From NCBI RefSeq assembly GCF_949628215.1, contig NC_134277.1, forward strand, positions 27,479,179 to 27,543,178: a stretch of 64,000 bases of DNA, written 5' to 3'. The position numbers and the translations under genes were made by a program. The notes beneath the pieces are model-generated. The model did not search any database, had not been told where the DNA came from, and saw only the letters and a list, made by a program, of their open reading frames with translations. The DNA is from Phalacrocorax aristotelis (Eukaryota; Chordata; Aves; Suliformes; Phalacrocoracidae). This document shows positions 36,901-51,900 of the stretch, piece by piece (within the stretch, counting starts at the first letter, position 1; every line of letters begins with the position of its first letter).

Positions 36901-39900
36901 TATCCCTTTTGAAGATAAATCTGCTTCAATTAAAGTGGTAAGTTTTTATCTAGCATTAAATTGCAAGCCATAATAATGCATATTATTATTTCATGCAATG
37001 TAAGCCAAATTGCAGTCAGAGCTCATTTTTTTTCAAATTTCCACAGATGCTGTAAAAGTCAAAAGAAGCTTTAGATCATCATTCTTTATAAATTTTCCAC
37101 AGAATAAGTCAGAGCATATCTTAATGTATTATATTTTGAATAAGATTCTTTGAGAGACTTTGGCTTTGAGTATTCTCTGTTAGCTTTGGGCATAAGCTCT
37201 GGAAGTGTGTATAATTTTTCTTTTTGTCTGATCTTATAATTTGGCCTTCCCAAGAATAGCTTTTGCCAGGAAGCTTACTCTTCCACTGCTGTAAGAATAT
37301 GTATCTGGGGCTAACTTACTTGAAATGGTAATTGTCATAATTGCTGTCAAGCTCTCTATGCTATCCCAACAAGTATTCCTTCCACTGTTTTTGCATGGAG
37401 AAAAAACCACAATGTTGATTATAATGTGGATATTTTAAAAAAGAAAATAAACAAAGTACTTGAGGTCAAGCTTTATGAAGGACTCTGTTCTCCTCTGCCC
37501 TGGCAGTTGAAATGGTGTCCTCAATAGCTTTCTTTGCTTCCCATGACAGCTGTCAGCAGTGCTGGGATTTTGCTAGTCATGTATTTGTTTATCCTCTTGA
37601 GACAACTCATCCTCTGTTCATGAAAACCAAAGCAGCAGTGTATTTGCTGCGTTGTCTCCAAGTGATTTTCAGTACCTGTTTGTGTACGTGGTTAAGATTC
37701 GGGGTACGGAATAACATTTTATGGTGTGACCCCATGGCAATTTAAGAGTATGCTGTCCCACTCTGTGGCCCTTCACAGCCTGTTCTTGTGTTTGTGCTGT
37801 AACTAGCCATGGTACAGCTGTGGAGTGGGCTGGCTTAGGAGTTGATTCAGCCAAAAACTTACCTTGTAGGATTTCTTTCTGGTCAGATCTCATGTGGCTC
37901 ATCATACGGTTATGTGAATGCTGGAAAAGAGGGGTCAGAACACAAGGCAGGACAAAGGGGACAAAGCAATGTGATCTATGTTGGTGTAGCCTGACACAGA
38001 ACTACATCTTCAAAACTCCTTAAGCCTTGGTAGGTGTCTAACCGCCAAGGTTTGAGATGGCATGTTTGGGTTTTTGGGAGATGTCTGGGTGGTTAAGAAT
38101 ATATTCCTGGTCTGCTGCTTCCCTGTTTTGATGCCATGTTTCTGTTGACATTATTGGTGTGGTAGCTGAATTTTCACGTTTAGACCTAATAATCTAAATG
38201 TGGAAAATACTTGACCAACAAAAGAGAAAATCACTGGGAACAAGTGGGGAGTTTAATTTTGCTCTTTCTAACCATTATAAGGACTTTTTAGTCTTTCAGC
38301 CACTGCAGATGGCTGCCTGATCGGTCAAAGATTCCTGCCAAATAGCGAATTGACATTACTCAAGGGAACTACCAAAGTCTTTAGGTCTGTGCAGGTGGAA
38401 GATAGAGGCTTCCTATCTGCTGGTACTGTTTCTGCATTCTGCATTATAAAGTTTCCTCACAATAATTTCTGCATATGTAATCCCTGCCATTTCACTTTAA
38501 TGTGTATTTGTAGTCCTTTCAGTAGTTCTGCACCTGAGGAGTAACTAGACGCTAGGTAGTCTCAGATTTAATGGGGAGACATAATAACACCAGCCAAAAT
38601 CTAGACTGTCCTAGATGAAGGTTGGGCACTACTCCTGACCTCTAAAAGAATGTCAGTAGGTAATGCATTTAATGTCCATAGCGCTATTAGATTCAAACAG
38701 TTAATAACTGATGAAGTGGTAATGTAAAATCTTAGGATTTGTTTTATTTTTAAAAACTGATTTCAAGCTGTCAATCACATTATGTAAAGTTCTGGAAGAA
38801 AAAATGCCTGTTGGTAAAGACTTTGGGAAATTGAGCAAAAAGCAACTTGTAATAAATAAGTTATAGATGTGAGCTTGGTTTTAGCCCTGATTGCATTGGA
38901 GGCTCAAGGACATCCCATCTGGCAGAAGCTAAAAAATTAACTTCTTGGTGAAATCCCAACTCCTGAACTATAAATAAAAATTTCTTATTTTTTCATGGAG
39001 GCAAAGGAGGGAGGTTTGATTGTTTGGTTGTTGTCTTTTTCCTTTGATTTCCATGCTAGACTGAAATGTCAGGCTTTTCATGCTAACTATAAAGGAAATC
39101 TCCCTTTGGGCCAAGTGTTTTTCCTTCACAGTTGGATTGACAGAAATTAGTTTGGGTTTTTTTGATTTGTTTTATTATTAGTCTATGGCTTCTCTTTAAG
39201 CTTACAGAGTAAATCTGCCTTTATTTTACAGGATTTCCTGTGGTATCCAGAAGTTAATGGCTCTATGAGGCAACGTATCAAATCTTGGACTGAGGTTTGT
39301 CTTAGAAACCTGCTTATTTTAGGAAAATATAGAAGCTGACTGGGGACTACTAGCTTTCTTTTTTTTCATACACACAATTATAATTCCTAGGAGTCCAGCA
39401 ACTGCAGCATATTGAATTCATTCAGTCAGTTATGTACCGGAGATCTGAAATTCAACATCAAAATAGTGAAAGGGGGATGTTTACTGGTGTATATCTTTCT
39501 GAGGGTCTCCTGGTCTCACAACAATGGCTTCACTTGGGCCAAAAAACCCTCAAACCAAACCAGAAAAAAACCTATTTCCTAGAAGCAGGTTGATCATCCT
39601 GTTAAGAGCTGAAAGGATTTTACTCTCATGTGATGTTTCTCTTCCTCTGTGTCTGCAATGGCTCCTCTTTTATGTGACCAAACATTGTTGATCCTTATGG
39701 ATCCCTCCCAACTTGAGCTATTCTATGATACTATGATTTTATATTTATGCTAATTTGAGTCTTCCAAACTGAAGGACAAAGGCAATTTGAAAAGTCAAGA
39801 ATGCCCTGATGATTTTTTTCAATATTTCCCTCAAATTACATACTAATTATTTTACATTTCAGTTATGAGTCGTGTCATAAAATTATGTTTGTATTTCTGA

Positions 39901-42900
39901 TAAAGAATAATATGTTTACAGATTGGCAACTACATTTTTCTTCTTTTGTTGACCTGTAAAAAGCCTGGAGTTATTTAGCCATGGCCCACAGTAATTCTTT
40001 TGCTACCCTCTTTGTCATTCCTGCACAACACCTTCTGTCAAGATAGCTGAAGTTATCATCTGTTTTTCTGCGATTACTACAAAAATTGAGCTGCTAAACC
40101 CTTGCTGTGCCAAGGGAAAACTCATACTGAGGTGATCAGCGCTGTTTGTTTCCTTATACTCTTCTGTTTGAGTACATATTTGGTTCCTTGTCCTCGACAT
40201 AACTTTAAGACCAGGGCAACAAGGGCTACAACTGTCCCTCGTCATTGTTCTGTTTTTGCAGTGGATTTAGGGTCACTTCAGTCAGTAGGACAGCTCAAAC
40301 AGATGTTTGAGAATGCTGAGAGGCACCAAGAGAAAAAACTACTTCAATAGTATGATCTACAGTTTACTTGACCTTAGGAGGAGATATTTAAATAGCTTTT
40401 AAAGAGAACTTATACCGCTAAATTGATGATTGTAAGTGCTTATTGATGCTTTTCACTTCTGCAGATTCTGTTATGTGAGAATTCTGGTATATCACATATT
40501 GGTAGTCTCTGTAATATATCTGCAATGTATTCTTTTGTAACTATTAACTGAAAGACAAGTTGAGTCACAGTTAGTTAAGATATGAGTCTTAATTAACCTG
40601 CTCAATATAATAATAACTAGTGAATATTCTAAAACTAATGTGCCTTTACTTTGTGTCTTAGGGTTCTGTGGCAAAACCTCATATAATTGTAGCAGGAGCC
40701 GCCACGGTAAGTTATACACATATGGGGTGTTTTAGTAAAGAAGGAAATTCTAGTAGCATACTTTTATGTTCTCAAGTTGGCTACATGATGAAGTTATTAA
40801 ACCCAATTTATAATAAAAAAATACTCTCAGTGCATTTTCTGTTATAACAAGTAGTTCTGAAGTATCAGATATATTTTATTATAGCTGTGCAAAATACAGT
40901 ACTTGCTTTTTGGCAGCAATACTGGTTGATAAGCATCGATTAGCTTGAACCTAGATAATAAATAAAGTAGCTTCTTTGTTAAAAGCAGATTATTAATTTA
41001 AAAAGTTAAAAAAAAGTACGTGCATACTAACTGAGATGCATTTTTAATAAAGTGTGTTCAATCACAAAATACTGTTTTTGAGCGTGGCCCAATCTGGAAT
41101 GGTCTTTTTGAGCACATCTATTTCTTCTAGACTTGTACATGCAAAAACCTGAATTTGCAAGAATAATTCAACAGCCAAAGAAATTGCACTTCCTGAATCT
41201 TGTTTCACTGGAAGTTTCCACCACTGCTATGAGCTGCAGCACCACAGAAGACAGGGCTGACAAGGACCTGAAGAGGTCTCCTAATCCATGAGTTTACAAG
41301 GCAGGATCAATTCTACCTGTGTTGCACTTGACAAGAGTCAACCAGTTCTTTAAAACTTCCAGGGAAAGAATTGAACAGCCCCCACTAAGTAGTCAGGTCC
41401 AGTAACTGGCTGGCACTGGGAGTCAAGAGTTGAAAAACTGCTCATCTCATTGATTCCACATTTAATGTCCCTTACTTCCAAATATTTTGGAATTGGAGTT
41501 TGAAAGGAATTAGCTATTTTAAATTCATAGCAGCTCAAATGTAGAGGGGGAAAAATGTGTTTAGTTTTTTAAAAAATCCTTTGAAATCTGTTTGGTTTAG
41601 AGATGGTTCAGGCATTCTACCAATCTGGAAGCTCCTGGGTATACCAATCTAGGATGAATTCCCCCAGTTTTAGGGGAGGGTGAAATATGTATGCAGACAT
41701 TTCCTGAGGGATCAGAAATTTTCTGTTTACTTTCAGGTGAACACCCCCTAAATTCTCTTCCTCTGTAGGATCCACAGCTTTAGGAATCTTAGTAAGCCTA
41801 GAATATCTCTGCTCAGTCTGAGAACCTAGCATGCTTTACTAGTGTAAGTCATTGTATTTCACACAGAAAATGCCATTATATATGGATAGTGTTCTGGCAT
41901 GCAGAAGGTCTGTTTAGAAAACCACAGGACTCTTAGCTAAATAATTCCTTTTACTCATATATATATACACATTACCCATAGCTTGTTGTCCTTTGTGGAC
42001 AGCAGGAGTTATGAACCAACAATACGTTCGTGATGCTGAGCTCTTTAAAGCACCAATATATTTACACAAAACCTTAATAGTGATATCTAGAGTTGGCCAA
42101 AGATAAACATCCCCTATTTTAAGGGACTTGCAGAAAGATAAAGTGCTTCAGAAATCTGATGCATCAGCAACATTAACATGGCTAGCACTAGTGTGGTAGC
42201 CTGCTACTAGATAAAACTGGTGTGAGCCCTTGGACTCATTAGCATTTTGAAACTTACCTGTACCTTTAACTTAGCTCTCAGTTTGGTCATGCTACTTCAG
42301 TCTGGACATGTCTGTCTTAAGATGTCAGCTGCATAACAGTTTATAAATAGAAGTAAAGTCTTGTAAGCTGGAGAAGCTCCAACTAGTACAAAACTCAGTT
42401 GCTTGCTTATTCTGGGAAAATGAGGTGCTCTGAGAATGTCACTGCAGTGCTCTGCTGCTTAGTTCCTGACTTCCTGTTGAGTAGAATATGCTTCTTAAAA
42501 TGTCTGTTTAAATACTGTAGGTATTTCATGAATAAAGATTTAGCTACTGGGAGAAACTGCTGTTTTTTCCAGAGTGTGAGTTCTCAGAGTAGATGCATAT
42601 TGTTTGGTTTTATGAAGTCTGTGTTTATATTCAATAATATTCTTAGGAAGTGGATTAATCAGTGTACTTGGCTTTCATCAACATTTTTATGTAGATATTT
42701 GGAAATAACTAGAGAGTTCACTACACTCGGGCTAATTTTTTTTTGTTTTTACAGATTTTGACTAAATCAGTATAGATACAGTAATATTTTTTTAAAAAAA
42801 GAGATTCTTTTTTTAGGGAGATTCTTTTCAGAAGTTAGGAGACATTCTAGAGTGGCTATAGCATTCTCCCAATCATTTCATATAGAAGATTAAATCAGAA

Positions 42901-45900
42901 ATTAAAGTGGCTCTTTTTCTTTTATTTTTTTTCCCCTCTTTTTTCTTTGTGGATGGAAATACTGGAACTTGGTACCACCATTAGGTTTTGCTTGCATGCA
43001 TCTCTTGCTGTGGTCAGTTTTCCTAGGGTAAAATCAGCCAAACTGGCCATGATTTTTACATAATGTGAATGGCTTTGCCACTTCGTTGTTGTTCAAAGTA
43101 AGGGGTTTTTTAACTGAAACACCTTGTAACATTTAATTTATGAAAAATCAAATATACATTAAGTTGAATATTGCTTACTTATTTAAATGGTCTGTGTGAA
43201 TGTGATTATCTGTCTAGACAGCTGCTTGGTCCAAAAGAAATTTTTTAGCACTTTTTCAAGTGCTAAGACTAAATAAATAATCTAGCTTTAGAGAAATAAT
43301 GAAAAATAGCTACTAATGGAGTAATGGAATCAGTTAATTAATGGAATCAGTTAATTAAAGGTCTTCAGACATCCAGCTTCTGAATCTTTTTCTTTATTTC
43401 TCCAGTGGTCTATCAAGATTCACAATGGCAGCAACGAAGCACTCACACAATATAAAATCAATATCACTTCAATTGCACCTCTTTTGGAAAAATTAGCAAA
43501 AAGTAGTGATGTTTACTGGGTCTTACAAGGTAAAGTAATGAACAGTAGGTAACAATTTGTACTGTTGCTGTCTGTTGAATCATTATCTTGAGGCCATGGA
43601 AAACATAGTCCGTACTTCTTACTGTGTTGTTTGAATTCCAGTCTGGCCTTTCTTGCAGCCTTAACTAGCTGGTACCTAACTAGCTGTTACTAGTGATGGA
43701 GATTTTAAAGCTCTCTCAGGGAAATCTTTTGCCTTCTGAACTCTTAATTCTTTGTTAGCTTCCTCTCAGACTCAATCTGTGAGGTCTGTTCTCCCTGTGC
43801 TGTGCTCCATATGTGCATCCTGGGAGTCGGACAGAAGTGCATAAAACAGCTGTGTTCCTGTGTTTGTGTTCAACTGAATTTTCAGGTTACATAAATAATA
43901 GGAGAGGTTCAACAAGTGCATCCTCTGTGTGTGTCTAGAACGTGTAGACATACTCTAGAGAATATAGAGATTTTAAGTCTCTGGAATGAAACTTGCTTGT
44001 GTACACTGAGCGCTGATGAATTAAGATTAGGAGCCAGAAATCCTGGTTCAAAATGAGTCTGATATTTTTATTATGGTACCAAGCTTACATTCTTTTGCTT
44101 TTCTTCAATAAAAATAAGGTATGTCTCTGACACTGAACAGTGAGCTCATAGGTAGAACATGCTGCTGGTTTGTCTGCCATAGAACACAGCATTTTACATT
44201 ATTATCATCTCAGTTGAATGTAGAATGTCCTGAGTTGGAAGGGACACGCAAGGATCATCGAGTCCAACTCCTGTCCCTGCACAGGACAACCCCAAATTCA
44301 CACCACGTCTCTGAGGGTGTTGTTCAAATGCTTCTTGAATAGTGTCAGGCTTGGTGCCATGACCGCCTCCCTGGGGAGCCTGTTCAGTGCTCCACCACCT
44401 AGACACACAGGCAAATTTTGAGCCCTGGTAGGAATATAACCAGCAGCACCCTTACAGTCACATCCAAGTTCCTAGCAAAGATGATGGTTCTAGAGGTTAA
44501 TCTAAATCAACAGATTAATCTCGCATTCCTTTCAAAACCGTGTTTATAACTGAAGCAGTTAGCCATCAGATGTGTCCCAACATTCTGTTGATAAAGATCC
44601 AGTCCATTTAAGTAATCTCTGAACTCGTCAGTGAAATGAATAAGAGGAAGAACAGTCTGTACACACAAAGTTGTCTAGACATTGATTTTCCAAAAGTAGG
44701 CATTGAGGTAGCTAAAGTAAATCAACATACAGCTCATAGACTGCGTTTCACCAGAGTTATGAACATCAGTAGCTTTTCATAGCAATTTATTGCCTCCAGC
44801 TGACCTTTTGATCTAGAACCCTCTATAGCTTTGTTTTAAGCTCTACATAGTTTTGAAGTCTGCAGCAATTCAGTGGTGTTCCATCTGTCTGAAAAACTGA
44901 AATTCTGCCATCAGTTAAACTGGAATCAACAGGAGCAAGTGGAATATGCTTATGGACTATGACTTAGAGAAATGAGAAGCTGGTTTATTCTGCAGTACCT
45001 AGAGGGTTTGAGAGAGGGGTGGGGTTTTTCCCACATGTCTATTCTACTGCCTGTCTTCTGTCCTCTTGGCTTTGGAGTCTTTCTTTGGGGGATTCTGGTA
45101 TTGAGAGAAGGCATAAGCAGCTCTGCATTCCAGCATTATGCTCTCTTCATGGGCTTGGGGAAATTAAACAGGCATTCATGCCTGGCTGAAGCTTTCTAAT
45201 CTGTAAGTACATATGCATGTCTTGGGAATGGCAATAAGAGCATTTCATCATAAACAACACTCGTTACTCTAGTTACTGTAACAGTCACTCATTCCTCATT
45301 GTACATTTTTTCTGTACCATTAAACAATTGTGACTACCTAAATGTAAGTAGCCTGCCTGTACAACTTGAGCTAAGTGTTTGTCAGGCAGAAGATTAATGT
45401 GCCTGTTCTTTGTCCTTTCGAATTCAGACCCTGTTTATGAAGATATACTGAGTGAAAGTCGGAAAATGATCACTAATGAGAAAATAGATGCTTATAATGA
45501 AGCAGCTGTTCGTATTCTGAACAGCAGCTCCCGAAATTCCAAAGCTAAAGTTAAAGTGTTCAGTGTATCAAAATTGATAGCACAAGAAACTATCATGAAG
45601 TCTGCAGATGGCCTGCATCTCCCTGAATCAAGCAGAGATACAGTAAGTGTTTTTATCACTGATCAACATTCAAAAGTAATAATAGTAAAACAAGATTTTA
45701 AGTGAATGTTCTGAAATGGCAGACAATATGCATGTAATGAGGACCTGCACATTCTTCAGGAAACTTTGTTCAGAAGATCTCAGTAGGTGGGAGGGCAGTC
45801 AGTTATATAGGATGTTTAAAAAACGTAATAGCAAACACATTAGTGCATAGCTATTTTAAAATAGCTGTTAATCTGCTAGATCTTTTAGATCCTGAGTGCA

Positions 45901-48900
45901 AACTTCATACCTTCATCTGCATGAAAGAGTTAGAGTGATAACAATTTGTAAAGCAGTGCTAAGAAATAAGTCTTAATTTTTCCCCTGTGTGCCCGTATAA
46001 TTTTGTGTAGTAATGAGTATGAACAGGGTAAGAGGAAACACAATATACACCTTCTTGGTTACATGGAGTGCCACTGGCTTTATTTCTTGTTTTATATTTA
46101 ACCTACCTATATGTATATAGGTAGATATGTGCATGTAGTGAGCCCCTCTGAGCTTTGTTAGTCTGCCCTTCTTGTGACTGAGCTCTCACGTTGTGTCACT
46201 TTTAGTTCCACTCCTTTGCAAGTTTCAGTTGCTTTCAAGTACTGCATGAACTAAATATCTCACTACAGGTTTCAGTCTTGTTGTCATGTTTTGGAGACTT
46301 TCTTTAGTGTGCCCCTTTAGGACCCAAGTTTGTGAGCTGTTTTTCATTTATAGTCCATTTAGCTCTTACAGCTGCTTTTACAGAGAGTAGAGAGAACCCT
46401 TCTGTTGTAAAGATTAGGATTAGCTCTTGCTTACCTCAAGAAGCTCAAATGTTTCCTGTTTGGAAGAGGTTTTGACTGTACTGTTAAATGCAACTAGGTG
46501 TATGGGAGTACTGTGAAATTTTATCTACGTAATGATAAGGGAGAATTGCATATATTTTATTGCAATGCATGATCTAGAAGAAAATTTCTTACGATGAAAA
46601 TAACTTTTTTATTAGAGATTGACAAAACTGTCTATTTCTTTGACAGAATGCGATGATTCTTATGAATGTCTACTGCAATAAGATAATGAAGCCCATTGAT
46701 GGCTCCTGCTGCCAGCCTCAGCCTCCTCTCACTCTGATACAGAAGTTAGCTTTCTGTTTCTTTACTTTGTCCATTATTGGATATTTAATTATCAATTTCA
46801 TTCATCGGAATAATTTTCGGAAGAACAAATCATGCACTGATTTGGAAAGTGGAGAGGAAAAGAAACCTGCCATCAGCACTCCTAATGTTTCTACTTTAGA
46901 GATGCTCTTACACTCCTTCTGCAAACTTGGTCTAATCATGACCTATTTTTATCTATGTGACAGAGCAAATCTTTTCATGAAGGAAAATAAATTTTATACA
47001 CATTCATCTTTCTTCATACCAATCGTCTATATCTTGGTTTTGGGGGTATTTTATACTGAAAATACCAAAGAGGTAATGATCGTGTTGACATCCTACTTAT
47101 AACATTGTTTCCCAGTTTGAGTGTAAATAGCTAATTGCTGAATATTGAAAGTTAAATTTTCAAAGTCAGTATAACTCGTCTGCAAAAAATGCGCTCACAA
47201 GCAATACAACGTTTGCATGGAATTAGATGCAAAAGCTTTTTGAAAGCAAACGGGTATGAGTGCTTTTAGCGACTGCCACTCAGTGAAATTTGACGTGAGC
47301 ATAGCTCAGATACAAGAGAGCGTAGACCTGTGTTAAAATCTGGTGGACCTGTGTCCGCTAGACAGAAGTCTTTTACAATTGAGACCTATTTATCCATAAA
47401 GTGGTTTATTGTTTTGAACTTTTTCTCCTCATTTTGTAGATTATTGTTGTACTTTTTGGAATAGCAACGCTCTTGTTTTGTTTTGCATTAGACTAAAGTG
47501 TTAAATAGAGAACAGACTGATGAATGGAAGGGCTGGATGCAACTTGTTATTTTGATTTATCATATCTCTGGAGCAAGCACTGTAAGTGATGTGAATTTGT
47601 TTTTTTTAAGTGGGAATGCAATTTGGGTGTGTTACTTCAAAAGAAGGATAGTGCAAATGCGTATTAGAGTTGAATAGAATGATGCCATTGTTCCTGTAGT
47701 TTTGAAAATGGTATTAGCAGAATTATTTTTTCTCTCTATTTAAGTGTAGATTTCATTGATAAGAACATTTTATGCATTACTTAGCCAATGAAAAAATATA
47801 CTTGTTCCTTCCATGTAGAATCTTATATTAGTTTTTTTTTTTTTAATTGCTAGCAACACTTCATTTTTATATTCAGAACTTGAAACTGCTGAAGGCTAGC
47901 TTTCAGAGATCCTTTTTTAACTCTCTCTTAACTGGTTACAGAATACGGAAAGTGTGGAGCAAGAAGTAACAAACTAATTTTGACATGAGAGGTTAGGGCA
48001 GCAAGAGAGCTTAGTAAGGAATAGGGAAATGCAGCATACTGTTTCTTTTCTTAGCTATACCTGATTTACTGCAATGCAGAAAAAGCATAAAGTAGGAGTG
48101 AAGAAAGGAAAATCAAAAGCATTTACGTGGCCATTTATAAAAGGTACTTTATTTTTCTCGACAGTTTTTGCCTGTGTACATGCACATTCGAGTTCTGGTT
48201 GCTGCATATCTATTCCAAACAGGTTATGGACACTTCTCATATTTTTGGATAAAAGGAGACTTTGGTGTATACAGAGTGTGTCAGGTAAGAATATCTGCTT
48301 ACCATTTTTATAAAGAAATTTGTTCAGATAACAAAATATCCATAATATATCCTTACTCCCTAAATAATGTGATACAAGATTACTTAACCAAGGTTTGCAC
48401 ATTAAAAATGGCTATTGTTTCTATGTAATCTGACCTGTTTAATCAGTAGTGTTCATCTAATACAAATATATAGCATATGAATTACACGTGCAATGTAAAA
48501 AATGTACATATGTAGCCTTTAAAATACCAAGACAAATACTTTCCAATATACAGCAATAGAGTTTTCATTGCAGTAGCAATTTACAATATAGAGCAATATA
48601 TAAGTAATGATCCAGGCAGGCTGGCTGGCAGTGAAGAGGGATATCGTTGACAACAAATTTATTTGCTAAATCTTCCTAGGTTTATTCTGTAGGCACTGGT
48701 GAGCAAGAGGTTTATGTGGATAGCTGTGATGTTCTGAATCGCCCTCTGGAACAGCCTTTCTTCAGTTTACCTTTGAGAATAGATAGGTGGTGTGAATGTT
48801 CTCATCTGCTTTCCCCTGTTGGAAAAAAAAAATTATGGTTTTGCCAAATTAGCCATTGGAAAAGACTTCATTTTGCTTCTCTTACCTTACAACATCAGTC

Positions 48901-51900
48901 TGCTCCGTGTTGATATTCTTCCATGTGTTTGGGCTTTTTTAGCATTAGTATGTTTCTATTAGTTTTCTTTATACAAGTAGATAAATATTTGGTGAATCCA
49001 AGAGACAGTTGTGTACAGAATTTCTTTTTTTGTCCTCTTCTGTGAATAAAGGTAATTATTCAGAAAGTTATTCAGCACGTTGGTTTGCTTGCTCCCAGCA
49101 TGGCAAGTCTTTATGTAGGTGGAGCAGATGTGGTCTTGTCTATGATTTAAATTGAAGCCATTTCCACTTGCTTAAATTGAGAACTTGCTGGGTTGGACTT
49201 TTTTTGTTGGGACAGTTAGTTCTGTGTAGCAGTGTGTTTAACGATTTGATACATAGAGTATGGTCAGAAATACCACACCCCTCTACTGTTGTTTTTTAGA
49301 AACAGATGAAGACTTCACAAGTGTATCAGATGTATCTGCTTCCTTTGTAAAAACAAACACACATAAGGGTTTTTTTGTATTTAAAATCTGGTGCTTTTCT
49401 TCGTCCAAAACCCTTTTCAGTTACAGGTTTGAGTTTCCAGATCAAAATGCAAAATAGTGAGAAAACAAATACTTTCCAGTCAGCTATATTGATTCAATGG
49501 GTTGTTTTCTTTTCCAGAGACAGTGTATTGGAGCCTACATTTCTTAATAAAGAAAATTAATTTTCGCACCGTAACAGTACTGGAGAACATACCTATTTTT
49601 TGTAGTTTCCCTCCCAGGTTTTGCAGTGTGTGCTGTAGCAGTCTCAGAAATAAAAAGAAATCTTTAATTGCTGTTAAGCATTATATTGTCATGTAACTCA
49701 AGTCATCGTGCTTAATGCACGTGTGACTACAGCCTAGCTGCAGCGCTGGTAGTAACATCCCTAGCTTTGAGCTAGCCCAGGTGCTATGGGAGTGAAAGCA
49801 GAGAGGCATTAACAGCATCCAGCAACTGGAATACTCAGTCCCCAGCCTGGAGTCCATTCTGTTTTACCCTGTTTTCATTCCTGTCCCCACCCAGGCAGGC
49901 TGGTGTAGGACAGGTCCAGTACTACATAATCAGTCTGCACTCTTACCTTGCGTTATTGATGTTCCCCGAGATATTTAACCCATGTTTCAACTGAAATATA
50001 ATCAGTATGTGAGATGTAAAATATGTATCTATTTTCGTATAGTGCTGAAGAAACATGTTCCCTGTTTCTCTTAGCTTTGCCTCACTGTTTGTATATCCTC
50101 TGACTCCTCCAGGTTTTATTTCGTCTCAATTTCTTGGTCGTGGTACTGTGCATAGTGATGGACCGACCTTACCAGTTCTACTACTTTGTGCCATTAGTCA
50201 CTGTCTGGTTTATGATCATTTATGCCACCTTAGCTATATGGCCTCAGATAGTCCAGAAGAAAGCAAATGGTAAGATTTTTTTCCCCCCTCTTCTGCTATA
50301 AAACGTTTGCAAGTTACTACAAATGATAAGCAAACAGAAAACGGTATTGCTAGTACATCACAGTCTCTTTTTAACATAGTGTGAATATGTTAAACAGCTG
50401 TTGACAGAAATATGGTTTGTCATAGATGAATTATATGTCAGTTGGAAAATATAATAGCTGATAACTAAAGTCTGTCTCTGGTTACAGTCATATTAGAATA
50501 CTTTTTAATAGGTTTTGACCATCAGAAATGTATTTTATCGAGAGCTGTAATATTACTGAACGCAAACTAAACGCATAGGTTATGCTATCTATGCTAGCTG
50601 AGGTTGTTGCTACAGCGTGCTAATGGGTACAGCATGAACAGTGAGCATTTAGACTCTCCCATTCTGCATTGCAAACGTGTCTCATCCATCTTAAGCACTA
50701 ATTCTGCCGTGTCCTGCCGAAGAAGAACATGGGGTTTGTTATCTTAGTATCTTAGATTGTGAGCTATCAGAAGGATGTCTTGTGATATGGTTATTTTAAA
50801 TAAAAATTGAAGTAAAATCCTAGTTTATTTTATGCATTGCAGTTCATTGAAGAGCTGTCATCATGAGGTAAACGCTTATTATTTAATTTACCTAAATTAG
50901 AACTTAAACCGTAGGAGTCTTTGGTCCTCCTTCCCTACTGATGGAGTAATACCCAAATTTTATAGTCTGCAGATAGGACAATGAAATATACCAAATGCAT
51001 GCTAGAAGTAGATGTTGCAAAGATGTAATTAGAGGGTAGTTTTACAAAGTATCGCAAAGGCAAATAGCTCCAATATACTTTTTTTCCTACAAAGGCACTT
51101 CTGTTCTAGGTACAGAGACATGACGATTGTGTACTTCGCAGCAGTAGTGTACTGTGAAACTGGAAAATCTTTCAGTGGCAATTTTCACTTGTTTATGTCC
51201 CTGTTTACAGCTGCCAGTTTATATGGTGAGAGAGGGAGATGATCTCTGTTGCAATGTTGAGGCTTGGGTAGAGCTTAGTGTCAGCTGACAGCTTCGAGGA
51301 GCAGTTTCTCAGGCTTGTCTTCGTAAGATACTTGTCCTTAATGACATGCAGTTGAACTTTGGAGTACAACTGGTACCGTGAAGTTTAATAATATATGCTC
51401 TACTTATATCACATGGCAAATGCTGTTGGGCATTTTGTTTTATTTGTTTATTTATATTCACCTAGAATAAGGACTGTGTGTGCAGAGTGTTTGGGAAAGC
51501 AGAGGCTTTAAATACTCTTTCTGTTTGAACACCTAAATTCTCTTCTTTCTGTTTGTATGTTGTCCCTGTTTTAAACATGAGGCGTTATTTAGGACGAATA
51601 GGTTGTTAATTGCTGTGAATGTTTATTTTAATTGCTTAAAATAAAATTTAATATGTAAATATAGATAGTGATAAAATAATGCTGGTAATATTTGAACATT
51701 TACTTATTAATGTATCTATTACTAAGCATAGCTACACTAAATAATTGGCAATTATTATTTGATGTGTCCAGAGTTGCTTTTGAAAAATTGATGACCCTAT
51801 ACTGATTAATATATTTCTTCCTCAGGGAACTGCTTATGGTACTTTGGTTTACTGCTGAAACTGATTTGCTTACTGACATGTATATATTTTCTGTCATATT

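Larger units (their letters stand above)
34018..43405 (+). other. CASD1: CASD1 introns 2-6
   Basis: Introns 34018-34721, 34843-36892, 36938-39231, 39295-40661 and 40707-43405 have canonical GT/AG borders. They hold the inverted solo LTR, two CR1 fragments and a small tandem duplication listed separately. No other gene, RNA or repeat was recognised. The terminal exonic bases give in-frame joins throughout. Confidence 0.75.

Noticed and set aside
49720-49950. Old MIR- or SINE-like repeat in CASD1 intron 11
   Set aside because: Base composition differs from surroundings, but I could not match it to a consensus with confidence.
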